64,000 nucleotides of DNA from positions 5,735,973 to 5,799,972 of the forward strand of contig CAXIPT010000001.1 of the NCBI GenBank assembly GCA_964030475.1. The letters run 5' to 3'. Under the pieces are notes generated by a model. It was given only the letters and a program-made list of their open reading frames with translations, did no database searches and was not told the origin of the DNA. Below, in pieces: positions 13,218 to 24,200 of the stretch; positions within the stretch are counted from its first letter, which is position 1, and each line of letters begins with the position of its first letter. The position numbers were made by a program, and so were the translations under genes. Source of the DNA: Tethya wilhelma. Taxonomy: Eukaryota; Porifera; Demospongiae; Tethyida; Tethyidae.

Positions 13218-15103
13218 CTGGACAAGGATGAAGATGGTGTTGGTGACGTGTGTGACAACAACAAGGATCCTGATCGTGATGGAGTTCAAACCTCTGTGGA
13301 CAACTGCCTCAATGTGGCTAACTCTGATCAGGCCGACAAAGACAAGGATGGACTTGGAGATGCTTGTGATCCTGACGATGACAACGATGGTGTTTTAGAC
13401 GAGAGAGACAACTGTCCCCTCGTGGTGAACGCCAATCAGGCTGATGAGGATGGTAAGGAAGGAAGTCATTAGCAATGACTGCATGCATGATCGCATTTAA
13501 CAACATAACTGCCGCACCCACTTGAGTTATGATAGTATTTTATACTACAGTATAATTAATACTTAATTATAGGAGATGACTAATTATGGGAAAAGAATTT
13601 AGTCCATTAATGAGTTAATTACTATTACAAGCATGCTTTAAATTACAATGTCATCTGTTCATGTTTCTCAGGGGATGGTGTTGGTGACGCTTGTGTTGGA
13701 GACTATGATGGAGATGGTGTGCCTGATGATCAGGACAACTGCCCCAGAAACGATAACCTCTACAAGACAGACTTTACGGATTATATTCCCGTCTCATTGG
13801 ATCCTTCTGGAGCTCAGCAAGTGGACCCTCTCTGGAAGATCTTGGACAATGTGAGCAGATAGATATAGTAGTCAATGAATTTCACGGCATCATTATGGAT
13901 AAAGCATGCATAATAAATGCAATGCATTCACACATGTGCATGATACAGATACAAGTGTTAAAGTTTAAAACTATTCTTAATTCACACACACACACACACA
14001 CATGCAGGGTACCACAGTCCATCAAATGATCAATTCAGATCCAGGTCTGCTGATCGGTCCACACAGCTATTCTAGTGTCGATTTCAGTGGCACCATCTTT
14101 GTGGACACGACACTGGATGATGACTACATTGGAGTGGTGTTCAACTACCAGAGCAACAAGAGGTTCATGTTGGTGTCATGGAAACAGAGGGACCAGAGGT
14201 ACTGGGAGGACAGACCCTTCACTGCTACAGCCAAGGCTGGAGTGCAAATCCAGAGAGTGAGGTCTAGGACTGGTCCTGGAGCTACACTGAGGAATGCCAT
14301 TTGGAACACTGGACACACTAAGAAAGAGGTATGTGTGTGCATGTATGCATGTGTGTTTGTATGTGTGTGAGTGAGTGAGATTAGAATTACGTAGCTGCAT
14401 GTGCAGACATCTATCCGTCCATCCTCTCTCTGCCTGGTCAGCTTGCCACACCTCTTTGAATTCCATTAATCAACATTCCACATTATGTTTGATCTGTGCA
14501 TGGTGATTGTATTAGTAGCGACTGTTACCATGGATACTGGGTAGGCCTGTGTGCAACCAACATGAATACTTTACATCACAAACAACCAGCTAGAAGTAAC
14601 AGCTAATGTTGGCTGAAGCATGTCTCTTTGATGGCTACCACTAATACTCTAATCTCACTTGAAATGAAGATATGTAGAATTCCACTCATCCTTTGATGTC
14701 TTCCATTAATCCCGCTACAGGTCAGGTTGCTCTGGAACGACAACCAGTCACGTGGATGGCAAGACAGAAAAGCCTATAAATGGAGTTTACAGTATTCGTC
14801 AGATTCTGCGTGCATGAGGTGAGGACCGGAGATGAAGTGGGAAATCAAAATTTTACGATAATAATGATCGTTCTTATTGTCACAACTGTGTTGATTTCCC
14901 TTTGTTTGTCTTTTAGATTACGTATGTACCAAGAAGAAGGCATGCTGTTGGATTCTGGTTGTGTGTGTGATGATTTCATAAAGGGAGGAAGACTGGGACT
15001 CTACGTGTTCTCTCAAGAACATGTCATCTTCTCCAATCTAAAGTCGACCTGTTTGAGTGCACAAGATGAACAATCACTTATGGAGTGCAGTGCTGATCAG
15101 TAA
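6307..15103 (+). CDS. Thrombospondin-type secreted matrix protein (VWC, 5 TSR, EGF, TSP3, TSP C-terminal)
   Basis: Nineteen exons join in frame to 1081 aa when one copy of a tandemly duplicated three-exon block is used: 6307-6367, 6472-6524, 6722-6820, 6933-7038, 7163-7393, 7487-7657, 7732-7896, 8212-8547, 8676-8812, 9190-9330, 9754-9981, 10173-10283, 10698-10805, 10928-11206, 11952-12186, 12408-12586, 12744-13064, 14721-14818, 14917-15103. A hydrophobic signal peptide opens the protein. A Cys-rich VWC-like module (about residues 39-106) follows, then five type-1 repeats (WSxWSxC) to about 407, EGF-like modules to about 613 including a Ca-binding DINEC, the aspartate-rich type-3 Ca repeats (DxDxDGxGD), and the lectin-like C-terminal domain ending near [12 protein letters not shown]. 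Such proteins are secreted, bind calcium and act in extracellular matrix and cell adhesion. No N-terminal laminin-G domain or oligomerising coiled coil is visible, unlike vertebrate TSP-1/2. Family identity is firm; orthology to a particular TSP is not. Confidence 0.93.
11893..11951 (+). repeat. (CA)n tract forming a 3' splice acceptor
   Basis: About 29 CA units run directly into CACAG at the thrombospondin exon boundary (exon starts 11952). There is no pyrimidine tract between repeat and acceptor. The second copy at about 13167-13217 has the same structure. Confidence 0.85.
11952..14328 (+). repeat. Tandem duplication of three thrombospondin exons (offset about 1,265 bases)
   Basis: Exons 11952-12186, 12408-12586 and 12744-13064 recur as 13218-13452, 13672-13850 and 14008-14328 with identical lengths (235, 179 and 321 bases), scattered substitutions and small intron indels. 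The copies cover the last type-3 repeats and the first half of the C-terminal domain. They are separated by a (GT)n tract that flips to (CA)n around 13167. Splicing both copies would keep frame but interrupt the C-terminal domain, so these are more likely two alleles assembled in series or alternative exons. No N marks the junction. Confidence 0.85.
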
Positions 15104-15844
15104 ATCTTCATTATAGAACAAGAATATGTCATTATGCCTAACCAAAACAAAAATCTTATCTTTATTTTGTGACCCATGCAGTATTTGATTATTTGAGTGC
15201 ATATTCTATAAAATCTCCTGGAGAGATTGAGCTAATACAAGCAGCTGGTGTCTTGGAGCTATAACTAACTTAACTCCATCCAGTTTGCCACATGTCTGTC
15301 ATCATCTGCTTATTGTAACCATGTTATTATATATTATGCCATTCAAAATGAAAAAAGTCATCTCTGTGTATAGGATATATCTAATGTGTCTTTAAAATTT
15401 TGTGCGTATTCTCTATTGTTGTGTTCGTTCATTGTTTCTTTGGAATTTCATGATACAAAAGTTTATCATGATTATTTCACGCATGCATGCATGGCCTAAC
15501 CATTAGACTATAATTATTATATTTTAATTTGTCATGTACCCACCCACAAGGAAAAATGACAGGCAACTTATAGGTTATATTTTGTCAAAGGTCAACATTA
15601 TTTGGTACGAATCGATAAAATAGAATACTCAAAATGTGTCCAAAAAATGCTGTAAACACATTCAATGATCTTTACCAGTTTGATTTCGCAAAATTGGAAC
15701 AAAAATACACGTGTAGTGATCGCGTGTTACCTTGTAAATATCCCCTCCTAGAGGTCCTCCTGGGTAAGCTGCAACGTCAGAGTGATGGTTTGAATGGGTC
15801 CTCCATTTTGTTCTCTTCTCTCAATCTCTTATGTAGAACCAACA
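15104..15844. other. Intergenic, thrombospondin 3' flank and YEATS2 5' flank
   Basis: AT-rich spacer with no gene seen. The last 200 bases are open in the YEATS2 frame for only 17 codons above the chosen ATG. An alternative 5' exon or acceptor (TCTCTTATGTAG just before 15837) cannot be excluded. Confidence 0.5.
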
Positions 15845-18280
15845 ATGGCTGATGAAGCTCCTGGCAACTCCACCAGCAGCAGTGTGTCAGAGGAGATGAC
15901 CTCCAGCACTCTGAGGGGGGTGATCAGGGAGCAATTTGGTGTGGAAATGGTGTACAAGGAAGGTGAACTGGAGGTAATTGAAGATCGAATACGACTTGCC
16001 AAGTTGATGCTTCAACGACTTCGGTTGGGCGTACTGGCACAGCACTACGGGGTGGCAGGATTCTACCCAACAGCCCTGGACTACAGCAAGGAGAATGTTG
16101 GAGTTCAGGAGACGTGGGATGTGTTTGAGAAAGAATTCATTGATGGACAAAAAGGAGAGGACGATCCAGAGCACGTGTCAAAGGATAAAGATCCAGCCTC
16201 CACCATCCCGACTGATCCATTGAGCAAAGAAGACACAGCAGCTGTAACAGCAGGGAGTCCACCACCATCACTGGAGACCGGACAAGAAAGGGAGGAGGAG
16301 GTGAATGTCAGCAATGGTCTCCTGGTTGATGACACTCCAATGGATACCTCTCTCCCATCAGCCAATCCGACACCCGAAACAAAAGTATCCACCAACAAAC
16401 GAGACACCTCTCAATCCACACCCTCTCACGATGATTTCTCTCGTTTCTACTCTAAGAAGAGGATCATCATCGGCAACACCTCTCAGTTTCTCACGCCAGG
16501 TGCACACCAGTCTCAAGATGGCTCCACCCACAAATGGATGGTGTACATTCGAGGGTCACAGGAAGAGCCCGACATTAGTCACTTTGTAAAGGCAGTGAGG
16601 TTCTTTCTTCACCCTAGCTACCATCCTAACGACATTGTACGTGTTGCTAGACCTCCTTTTCATCTAACACGTCTTGGCTGGGGGGAATTCCCTGTTCGTG
16701 TCCAACTGGAATTTTGTGATCGTAGCAACAAGCCAGTGGATATCATTCACAACTTGGTTCTCGATCGAACACACACAGGCCAGCAGACCCTTGGTGCTGA
16801 GACTGTAGTTAACTTGGACATTGCTATAAAAGGAAAGGAAAAAGCACTTGCAAATGGTCTAGACATTCCAGACAGAGTTTACGACAAAGATAGTCCATTT
16901 GCCACCAAAAGTAAGAGCTCTTCGTTGACAAACATGAAGGTGTCAATTGACAGGCCTGCAATACTGGCCCAGCAGAGGAGTGAAGTGCTTGCAGCCAATC
17001 GTGAGCAAGCAGCATCTCCTACTTGCCAAAGCACTCATTCTGAGTGTTCAATGGAATCAAGTGGATCCGTTCAACTAGACCACGACTACTGCACTGGTGT
17101 TCTAGTCAAACAAAAAAGTCAGAGTTCATCACACAAAGCAATCGGTCTTCAGCAGTCCTCTTCCAAGTTGGAAACTAGATCGGTAGTTGTGACCACCAAT
17201 CTCGACAAGTGTTTACACAATGCTGTACGTGCTATCCCAATGTGTGGTGCTCCTAGCGAAGACTTCATGTTGTGTGCCAATTCCCTGGAGCAGTACTCCC
17301 AGTGGAACTTGGGAAAGAGGAGAGCTGCTGAATGGATGAGAGCCGTAGCTGTGAGGAAGCACGTTGAGAGGAAACTCCGACTTGGCTCTTTACTGACGAC
17401 AAAGCAAGTGATGCAGTGGTGTCGTAGGAACGGGTACACGTGGCTAGACAGGATACCCTCTCACGGACGAGGCTTCTGCAAGTACTGCGGCTGTCAGTTG
17501 GAGAAGGAGGAGAGTGGTCTGTTTGTGGAGGAGAGTGAGAGCGAGGGAAGGAGAGCATCCATGTACGTCCACGATCACTGCCGAGAAGCTCTGTTCGGAG
17601 AAGAGCAACGACGACCAAGAGATGAGGTTGACGTGAGCTCTAGCGAGAGGGACAGTGAGGAGGAGGAGGAGGAGGAGGAGGATGGAGGGCAGAGACGAGG
17701 AGAAGATGTGATAGAAGACCCTCTCCAAGTGAGACAAAAACTGTCCACCTTATCAGAGTGCTTTGAGATCTTCTCCGATATGGTCAATGTTCAAGAGAAG
17801 CTGGAAAAAGAGGAGAGATTACGAATTGAAGATCGAAAGGTGGACGTAGAATCTCTACCGCATTCTTCCAGTGCTAGAGCACGTGAGTACCACCACCATA
17901 CTCCAAAGTTCAGAGTCCCTCACACTCCGGAACTGAAGTGGGTCCAAGAAACGGCTGCTGGGCTGGGCATCCGTATCTATCCGGCCGTCATTGACCGCAT
18001 GTACGCCCATGTGGTGGAGCACATGATCTACATGTCGTGCACGCGACTGCTTCGAACCATCTTGATGCAAGCCGTACAAGAAGGTGGAAACGGGCTCCAG
18101 GGAAAGTTGAACCAAGAACGCATTCTCACTCCACTACATTTGCACCGAGCGCTTAGAAACTTGGAACAGTGTGATTTTCTGACCAACAGGTACATGGGAC
18201 TGAATTCGACAGCTGCTGCTGATGAAGTGTCTCCCGATGTGTCGAGTGAGAGTGAGAGCAGCGGGGAGGAGAGTGAGTGA
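15845..18280 (+). CDS. YEATS2: YEATS2, acyl-lysine reader subunit of the ATAC histone acetyltransferase complex
   Basis: A single uninterrupted exon encodes 811 aa. The start chosen has a good context (A at -3, G at +4). A YEATS domain lies at about residues 200-327, with the LHPSYHPND and GWGEFPVRV motifs; the Tyr and Trp in these form the aromatic pocket that binds acylated or crotonylated histone lysine in the human protein. A conserved block around [14 protein letters not shown] (about 484-500) and a C-terminal histone-fold-like segment (about 708-790) both match human YEATS2. Between them is a Cys/His cluster (CKYCGC ... HDHC) that could bind zinc, then a Glu-rich stretch. Human YEATS2 is about 1,420 aa from many exons; the shorter length and total lack of introns are unusual beside intron-rich neighbours. 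A nuclear role in transcription is expected. Confidence 0.93.
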   Translation: MADEAPGNSTSSSVSEEMTSSTLRGVIREQFGVEMVYKEGELEVIEDRIRLAKLMLQRLRLGVLAQHYGVAGFYPTALDYSKENVGVQETWDVFEKEFIDGQKGEDDPEHVSKDKDPASTIPTDPLSKEDTAAVTAGSPPPSLETGQEREEEVNVSNGLLVDDTPMDTSLPSANPTPETKVSTNKRDTSQSTPSHDDFSRFYSKKRIIIGNTSQFLTPGAHQSQDGSTHKWMVYIRGSQEEPDISHFVKAVRFFLHPSYHPNDIVRVARPPFHLTRLGWGEFPVRVQLEFCDRSNKPVDIIHNLVLDRTHTGQQTLGAETVVNLDIAIKGKEKALANGLDIPDRVYDKDSPFATKSKSSSLTNMKVSIDRPAILAQQRSEVLAANREQAASPTCQSTHSECSMESSGSVQLDHDYCTGVLVKQKSQSSSHKAIGLQQSSSKLETRSVVVTTNLDKCLHNAVRAIPMCGAPSEDFMLCANSLEQYSQWNLGKRRAAEWMRAVAVRKHVERKLRLGSLLTTKQVMQWCRRNGYTWLDRIPSHGRGFCKYCGCQLEKEESGLFVEESESEGRRASMYVHDHCREALFGEEQRRPRDEVDVSSSERDSEEEEEEEEDGGQRRGEDVIEDPLQVRQKLSTLSECFEIFSDMVNVQEKLEKEERLRIEDRKVDVESLPHSSSARAREYHHHTPKFRVPHTPELKWVQETAAGLGIRIYPAVIDRMYAHVVEHMIYMSCTRLLRTILMQAVQEGGNGLQGKLNQERILTPLHLHRALRNLEQCDFLTNRYMGLNSTAAADEVSPDVSSESESSGEESE

Positions 18281-18760
18281 GGTAGAACTGTTTCCTAGTC
18301 TGTCTACTTGACTACTGCACCTTTATACATGGTTATAGTATGTACATAGCTTGTTTTTGTTTGTCTGTTTGTGTCTTGTTTATTTTGCATGCTAATAAAT
18401 GTAAGTATATATAGTTTGATGTCACAGATAATTTATATATAATAATATAATAATTATGGCTATAGCTATTTAAATTTTTATCAGATTTTGTACATTATAA
18501 TGCAACAACACTTAAATATTGTCACCATAATAAATTGTTAATGATGAAAAAGCATTTAAAAAACATAAATGAAAGTAAAAACAATTTAATTTTGTGCATG
18601 CAAATCAAAAGTAGGGGCTATATATAAAGGAACTAGATGCGTTCATGTAAAATACCGGTGCTGTATTGTTACGTATGTACATGTACACATACAAACTTGA
18701 AAGTCAAGTGACTTGTACATGTAATAACAGTTAATCAAACACACAAACATACACACACTT
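18281..18760. other. Tail-to-tail spacer between YEATS2 and the DUSP gene
   Basis: Very AT-rich. An AATAAA at 18394-18399, about 115 bases after the YEATS2 stop, is a plausible polyadenylation signal. No gene seen. Confidence 0.6.
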
Positions 18761-20205
18761 TCAGTCTGACTTTTTTGATTCAAAAATCTCTGGATTAAAA
18801 TCTTCCAGCATGTTTCTGCCTCTGCTCTTGGTGTCTGCTTTCCCTAAAATCTCTCTCAGTTGTTTCTCATCACTAGCCATCAATTCATCGGACGTAGGAA
18901 ACTTTTCTCTCAAGTGTCTTCTAGCCTGAAGGTGGGAGGAAAACCACAAAGTAACTTCCAAGCCAACAACTCTTTGGATACAAATTTGGCTGCTTAAAGA
19001 GACTTTTCCAAAGGAGGAGTCTGAATGAGGCGATGATAGAACTTCTTGATACCTACACCCGGGGGAAATGCCGTCGCTCTAGAAAGATGATTCTAGGGAA
19101 TCAAGGATTATAAACTATATAGCCTCATTCCCAGGCCTTCCCTGGTGTGCATTATTTCACGAGTTGTTCATGGTGTGGGTACGACGAGGCTAATACTATA
19201 CATTGGCACAGTATAACTTCTGACAGTAGACTCTTTTCTTTGAAACAAGGATGTAGTGCCAATAGTTAATTTAATACCTCTAGTAGATTTTTCTCCTGAA
19301 ACTTCTTGAGTTGCATTCTGAATCCAAAGTTGGGGTTGGCCATCTCCCTACAGTGTTGTACGACTGCCATAGCCTCGTCCAGGCTGAGTGAGGAGGCCAC
19401 CATGATATAGATCACAGTGAGAGTCACCGAACGAGAGATACCTGCAGCACTGCAGTGTATGTGAAACATGAATGAGGGCGATTTTACTTTTTTTAGTTTT
19501 CATAAACATTTGTTTACATACACATAATATGTGTACCCTTACCAATGAACAAACACACCACCTCCTTTCAGTCGGCACTCATGAATAAATTCAATGCTCT
19601 CATTGAAATGCACTGACCTAGGGTCAACATAAAATACATAGTCAGCCACTTGTGTTAGAATAAAAGGTCCTTGTGTGTACTTACAAGTCCGCAGAAGAAG
19701 TGTCTGATATTTGGATACATTTGTAAACAAAATCCTGTTATATTTAATAGAGAGCATGATGAGTATAACAAACATTTGGTACTTCAAAAAAACCCAACTC
19801 ACATCAGGATAAATTGGTCTGGCAGCATCGTGTACACTCAGTATATGTGTGATTTTGTTTTCTTGGAGTCTTGCCTTTTCCTTTGCCCCTACAGACAAAA
19901 GAGCATGCGACATAGAATGATCTAGAGGCTAACCATACCTAGCCTATAGTTCCCTGGCCCATAGATAATACATACTGATAGCAGTATATATTAAGAGATC
20001 AGAGAGGGCTAGGCCTGGGAACAAGGCTATTAAAACCAGACCCTCCTTCTCTCTGCTAAGGAGGTGGCGCCAGGCATATAATTAGCCTCGTCCCCAGGGG
20101 ACGGACAAGGCTAGCATAATATAAATTAGAAAACAGTGTGTTGTACTCACCAAGAGCGCCCCCAACGTAGAGGCCGTCCACAACCTTGTCCATGCTATTC
20201 CCCAT
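18761..20205 (-). CDS. Dual-specificity phosphatase, DUSP15/DUSP22 type
   Basis: Five exons (20151-20205, 19803-19888, 19543-19679, 19278-19449, 18761-18925) join in frame to 204 aa. The N-terminus MGNSMDKVV carries a consensus N-myristoylation glycine, as in human DUSP22 and DUSP15, so membrane attachment is likely. ITHILSVHDAARP and ESIEFIHECRL are close to human DUSP22. The catalytic loop, split across an intron, reads HCAAGISRS and keeps the Cys-x5-Arg signature. The general acid is probably the Asp of VADY. Family enzymes dephosphorylate phospho-Tyr and phospho-Thr in MAPK-type signalling. The C-terminal tail is acidic and lysine-rich. The start codon lies 120 bases from the divergent CPSF1 start. 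DUSP22 versus DUSP15 cannot be settled here. Confidence 0.9.
19120..19192. repeat. Short inverted-repeat element (MITE-like) in DUSP intron
   Basis: It begins TAGCCTCATTCCCAGG and ends GGGTACGACGAGGCTA, so its ends are imperfect inverted repeats. Related ends occur near 20014-20098 and 51248-51346, suggesting a dispersed non-autonomous family. Confidence 0.45.
20014..20098. repeat. MITE-like inverted repeat in DUSP first intron
   Basis: Left arm CCTGGGAACAAGGCTATTA and right arm TAATTAGCCTCGTCCCCAGG are near-complementary. A shorter internal hairpin (CTCCTT/AAGGAG) lies between them. Same terminal motif as the elements at 19120 and 51248. Confidence 0.5.
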
Positions 20206-20325
20206 CTCTAGCTCTGTTTTGATATAAGTGCACACTCACGCTCACCGGTTATTCTACACCCGTGATTCCTAAATAATGCGCACCAAGTCCATGTGGCCTG
20301 CACACTGAAAGTCTAAGTTGGCGTC
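20206..20325. promoter_or_regulatory. Putative bidirectional promoter, DUSP / CPSF1
   Basis: Only 120 bases separate two divergent start codons, so both 5' UTRs and core promoters must sit here or overlap. No TATA box is visible. Inferred from geometry only. Confidence 0.55.
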
Positions 20326-21139
20326 ATGTATGCTATCTACCGTGAATTGTATCCTCCTACCGGAGTGGAGCACTGTATAGAATGCAAATTTCTGGATCCC
20401 AATCAGAGTAGCCTTGTAGTCGCAGCAACGTCTATGCTTAGAGTGTACAATGTTGACAATGTAAGTGAAGAAAGTGCGCATTATTTAGAATATATACCAT
20501 CAGCAAGTTGTTTCTGTCCCATTTAGACTACATCCAAGCAAGTTACAAGTACTACAAATAGAGGTAATGTATTGTATTAAATAGAGTATAAACTCAATGT
20601 ATGAACTGCATTGACTGCATTTGCACAGGGCATCGTTTGGTGCAGGTGGCAGAGTACCAGCTCTATGGTAATATAGAGTCGCTGAATAAAGTGCAGCTGG
20701 CTCATTCCAAGCATGAGAGTCTGTTGTTGTGTTTCAGAGATGCAAAGGTAGGCTCTGATTGAGACACAACCACAGTATTTGAATATCAAATCTCTTCATT
20801 GTTATTAGTTATCGTTAGTGGAGTACGACCCTGCAGTGAATGACTTGAAAACAACCTCCCTCCACTTCTTTGAAGATGACGAGCTAAAGGTATACGTGTA
20901 TTACTATAATCATTTGCTATTATGTCATAATGATGTCACTGCAGGGAGGGCTGATGCACAATGTTCATCGTCCCTATGTTCGGGTGGACCCAGAGGGAAG
21001 GTGTGCTGCTATGCTCATCTATGGCACTCATCTTGCTGTGCTACCTTTTCACCACGAGGCCTTGCTGGAGGAGAGTGAACCCACCACTCCAGTGGCTGCA
21101 AGGTGAAAGAGTGAATAAATGTAACATATTATGCTCGAT

Positions 21140-21200
<61 letters not shown>

Positions 21201-24200
21201 ACATGCACACCTGCAGTGGTGATTCTCATGACAATCTCTCCAGCTATACCATTGATTTGAAGTCACTCAGTGAAAGAGTCACCAATGTAAAGGACCTGCA
21301 GTTTGTTCATGGCTACAACAACCCCACTGTGTTCATTCTCTATGAGCCCACACCCACATGGGCCGGGTACGTATGGAAAGAGAAGTTTATTTTGTGCCTT
21401 GTTTAAGTGTAGTTTGTTATGTGCTGTATTTTGTATAGGCGGATTGCTCTTCGCAAAGATACTTGCTCCGTGGTAGGAATTTCTCTGAACACCTCTGAGC
21501 ACAAGAACCCAGTGATATGGCAGTGTCACAATCTCCCATTTGACTGCTGTTACTGTGTGCCTGTGCCCAGACCCATAGGTAGGTTGCTTACTTGCTCACA
21601 CCAAGTCTTTATATTGTGATATTGACACACACACACACACACGCATGTAGGTGGCGTACTGGTGGTTGGTGCTAATGTCTTCATCTACTTAAATCAAAGC
21701 AGCCCAACCATTGGCTTCTCTGTCAACAGCCTTGCTGAGAAGACCTCCACATTCAAGCTCCGTCCCACGAATCTCTCTGTCACCATGGACTGCTCTCAGG
21801 CGGCCTTCATCAACGGGGAGCAGCTGGTGGTGGCGCTGAGGAGAGGGGAGATCTACGTGATGACCATGGTGCCGGACGGCATGAGGGGGATTAGGAACAT
21901 CTTGTTTGAGAAGGCTGCTGCTGGTGTGCTGCCATCTTGTGTGAGTGCACCTTGTTCCAGCGATGATAGTGTCTTGTCTTTCTGATTTGGTTCCATACAA
22001 ATATGCACTAAATTGAATGATTTTTGTTAATGATGGGGAAAAAAGTGTGTGGGCACACATGTGGGGTGACTGTTTTTCCCCTTCTTCACCATTGAGGGTG
22101 GGGGATAACTTGCTATTGTTGATAATGATGCAGAATCTCTGCCAGCTTACTGTACACTCTAGTTCAAACATAGTTCACAATTCACATTTAAGTTCCCTGT
22201 GTAATAACTATTCACAATTGAGTTACAGTATATAACTGTTCATGTTTGAGTTATAACTTCATATTATTTGAGTTATAACAGTCATAGTTAAGCTGACAAA
22301 AAATATTGGTGGAGATTTGGTAGTGTAGTACATTCATCCATACCCTTCTGATTCTAGTTGATGAATTCCCATCCCATTCTCCCCCTAATTTTTTTTTTTT
22401 TTCCTAATTTCAGATTTGTACTCTTGGTTCTGAACATCTTTTTCTGGGGTCTCGTCTTGGCAACTCACTGCTGCTCAAGTACACCAAGAAGACATGGGAT
22501 AAGAATGGTATTGAAGACTTACTTCTCTTACCTACACCTGACATAATACATGGTATTTAGTGTATTAAACTTTGTGCAGATGAAGTGAGCACACCTCCAG
22601 CAGCTAAGAAATTGAAATCTGAAGACTTGTTTGGTATAGTGTACACGGCATTGTGCTTTGTGAGCTTTGAACACTTTTATGATGATGTCATTATTACATC
22701 ATTAGGGGAAGACCCTGATGAATTGGAGGTGTACGGTAATGATATTCAGAGTGGGCCGATGCTAGCCTCCTACAAGTTTGAAGTGTGTGATAGTGTCCTA
22801 AATATTGGGCCTATTGCTGATTCGACAGTTGGAGAGCCAGCGTTTCTATCTGTGAGTCAGTGGCTATGACTGGAATGATACTGTCTGATGCTTGTGCTCA
22901 TGTCTCTTTTCTATTCACACATGTACGACACACACACACAACTCACTCCATACAAACATTCCAGGAAGAAGTGAGTTAGTTTGTGAGTTTGTTAGAAAAA
23001 AGGGTATTGAATGATTTCTTTTTGTCGACATACAGTTTACTAAACAGAATGATCCTGATCTGGAGTTGGTGACTTGTTCCGGACATGGTAAGAATGGTGG
23101 TCTCTGTGTCCTCCAGAGAAATGTCCGGCCACAGGTTGTGACCACGTTTGAGTTGCCAGGCTGTAGTGACATGTGGACTGTCCATTCCATCTCTGACATC
23201 TTGGTGAGTGAACAATATGAGCATTGTTTGTATTTTTTAAGTGTCCAAAATTTTTTTTGCTCCCAGGAAGTAACTGAAGAGCATTCTTTTCTCATCCTTG
23301 GTCAACAAGAGAGTACAATGGTAAGGTGTTGGTTTGTTAGGTAGGTAGGTTGTAAACCACTCTGCTTTCTCTGCCTGTCTTGTTTGTCTGTCTGTCTGCC
23401 CGTCTGTCTGTCTGTTGTTAGGTGCTCCAAACTGGCCAAGAGATTACTGAGCTTGATAACTCTGGCTTTGCCACTCAATCTCCTACAGTGTTTGCTGGGA
23501 ACATTGGTCACGGCAATTACATTGTACAGGTATGTAAATATAACTGCCCATTCCTACATTATTATTATAATTCTTTGAAATAATTTTTTTTGCCGTTTGT
23601 AAATATTGTCGTCCCTCTCCATCTTTCCATCCAGGTGACTTGTACCGATGTCCGTTTGCTGAGAGGGGTGAACCAGCTGTGCCGCCTTCCTCTGGACATG
23701 GGGGGTGGGGTCAGGTCGTGTGCTATCACTGACCCCCACATCATTGTCCTACTGGTGGATGGGAGTGTGGCTCTTCTAGAGCTTCATGAGAAGACGGCAG
23801 ACAACCATGCTCGGCTCATTCTAAAGTGGCCGGAACTTGCTAAAGGTTCAAAGGTCGTGTTGACATCCTCCTACACAGACATGAGTGGTCTGTTTGTGAC
23901 TCACCACCTGAAGAGTGAGGGTGGAGGTGGGGACACAAAGAAGGATGCTGGGATGACCAGTGGTGCTGCTACAGCTGCTGCTGCACAGAACATCGATGAA
24001 GATGAGCTGTTGTATGGTGACGTTGCACAACTGACTGATCGTCTCCTCACAAAGAAAGAGTAGGTGGTTTCTTGTGTATATACTGTATAGTGGGAAATTT
24101 GTTGTTTGAATTTACAAAAATTAAAACTGTGAACTTCTGTGGTGTGCAATACAAGCAGCTGCTGCGTATACAAAGTTTAAAGCAATGAAAAATTTTCTGA

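Noticed and set aside
13030..13398. Open frames of alternating Cys/Val or Thr/His residues over CA/GT tracts (also near 9685-10267, 11862-12230, 30300-30495, 32070-32338, 42117-42482 and 43398-43646)
   Set aside because: They are translations of dinucleotide repeats inside introns, with no conserved domain.
19000..19080. Possible tRNA or structured RNA in DUSP intron
   Set aside because: No cloverleaf arms or A/B box pair could be found by eye.
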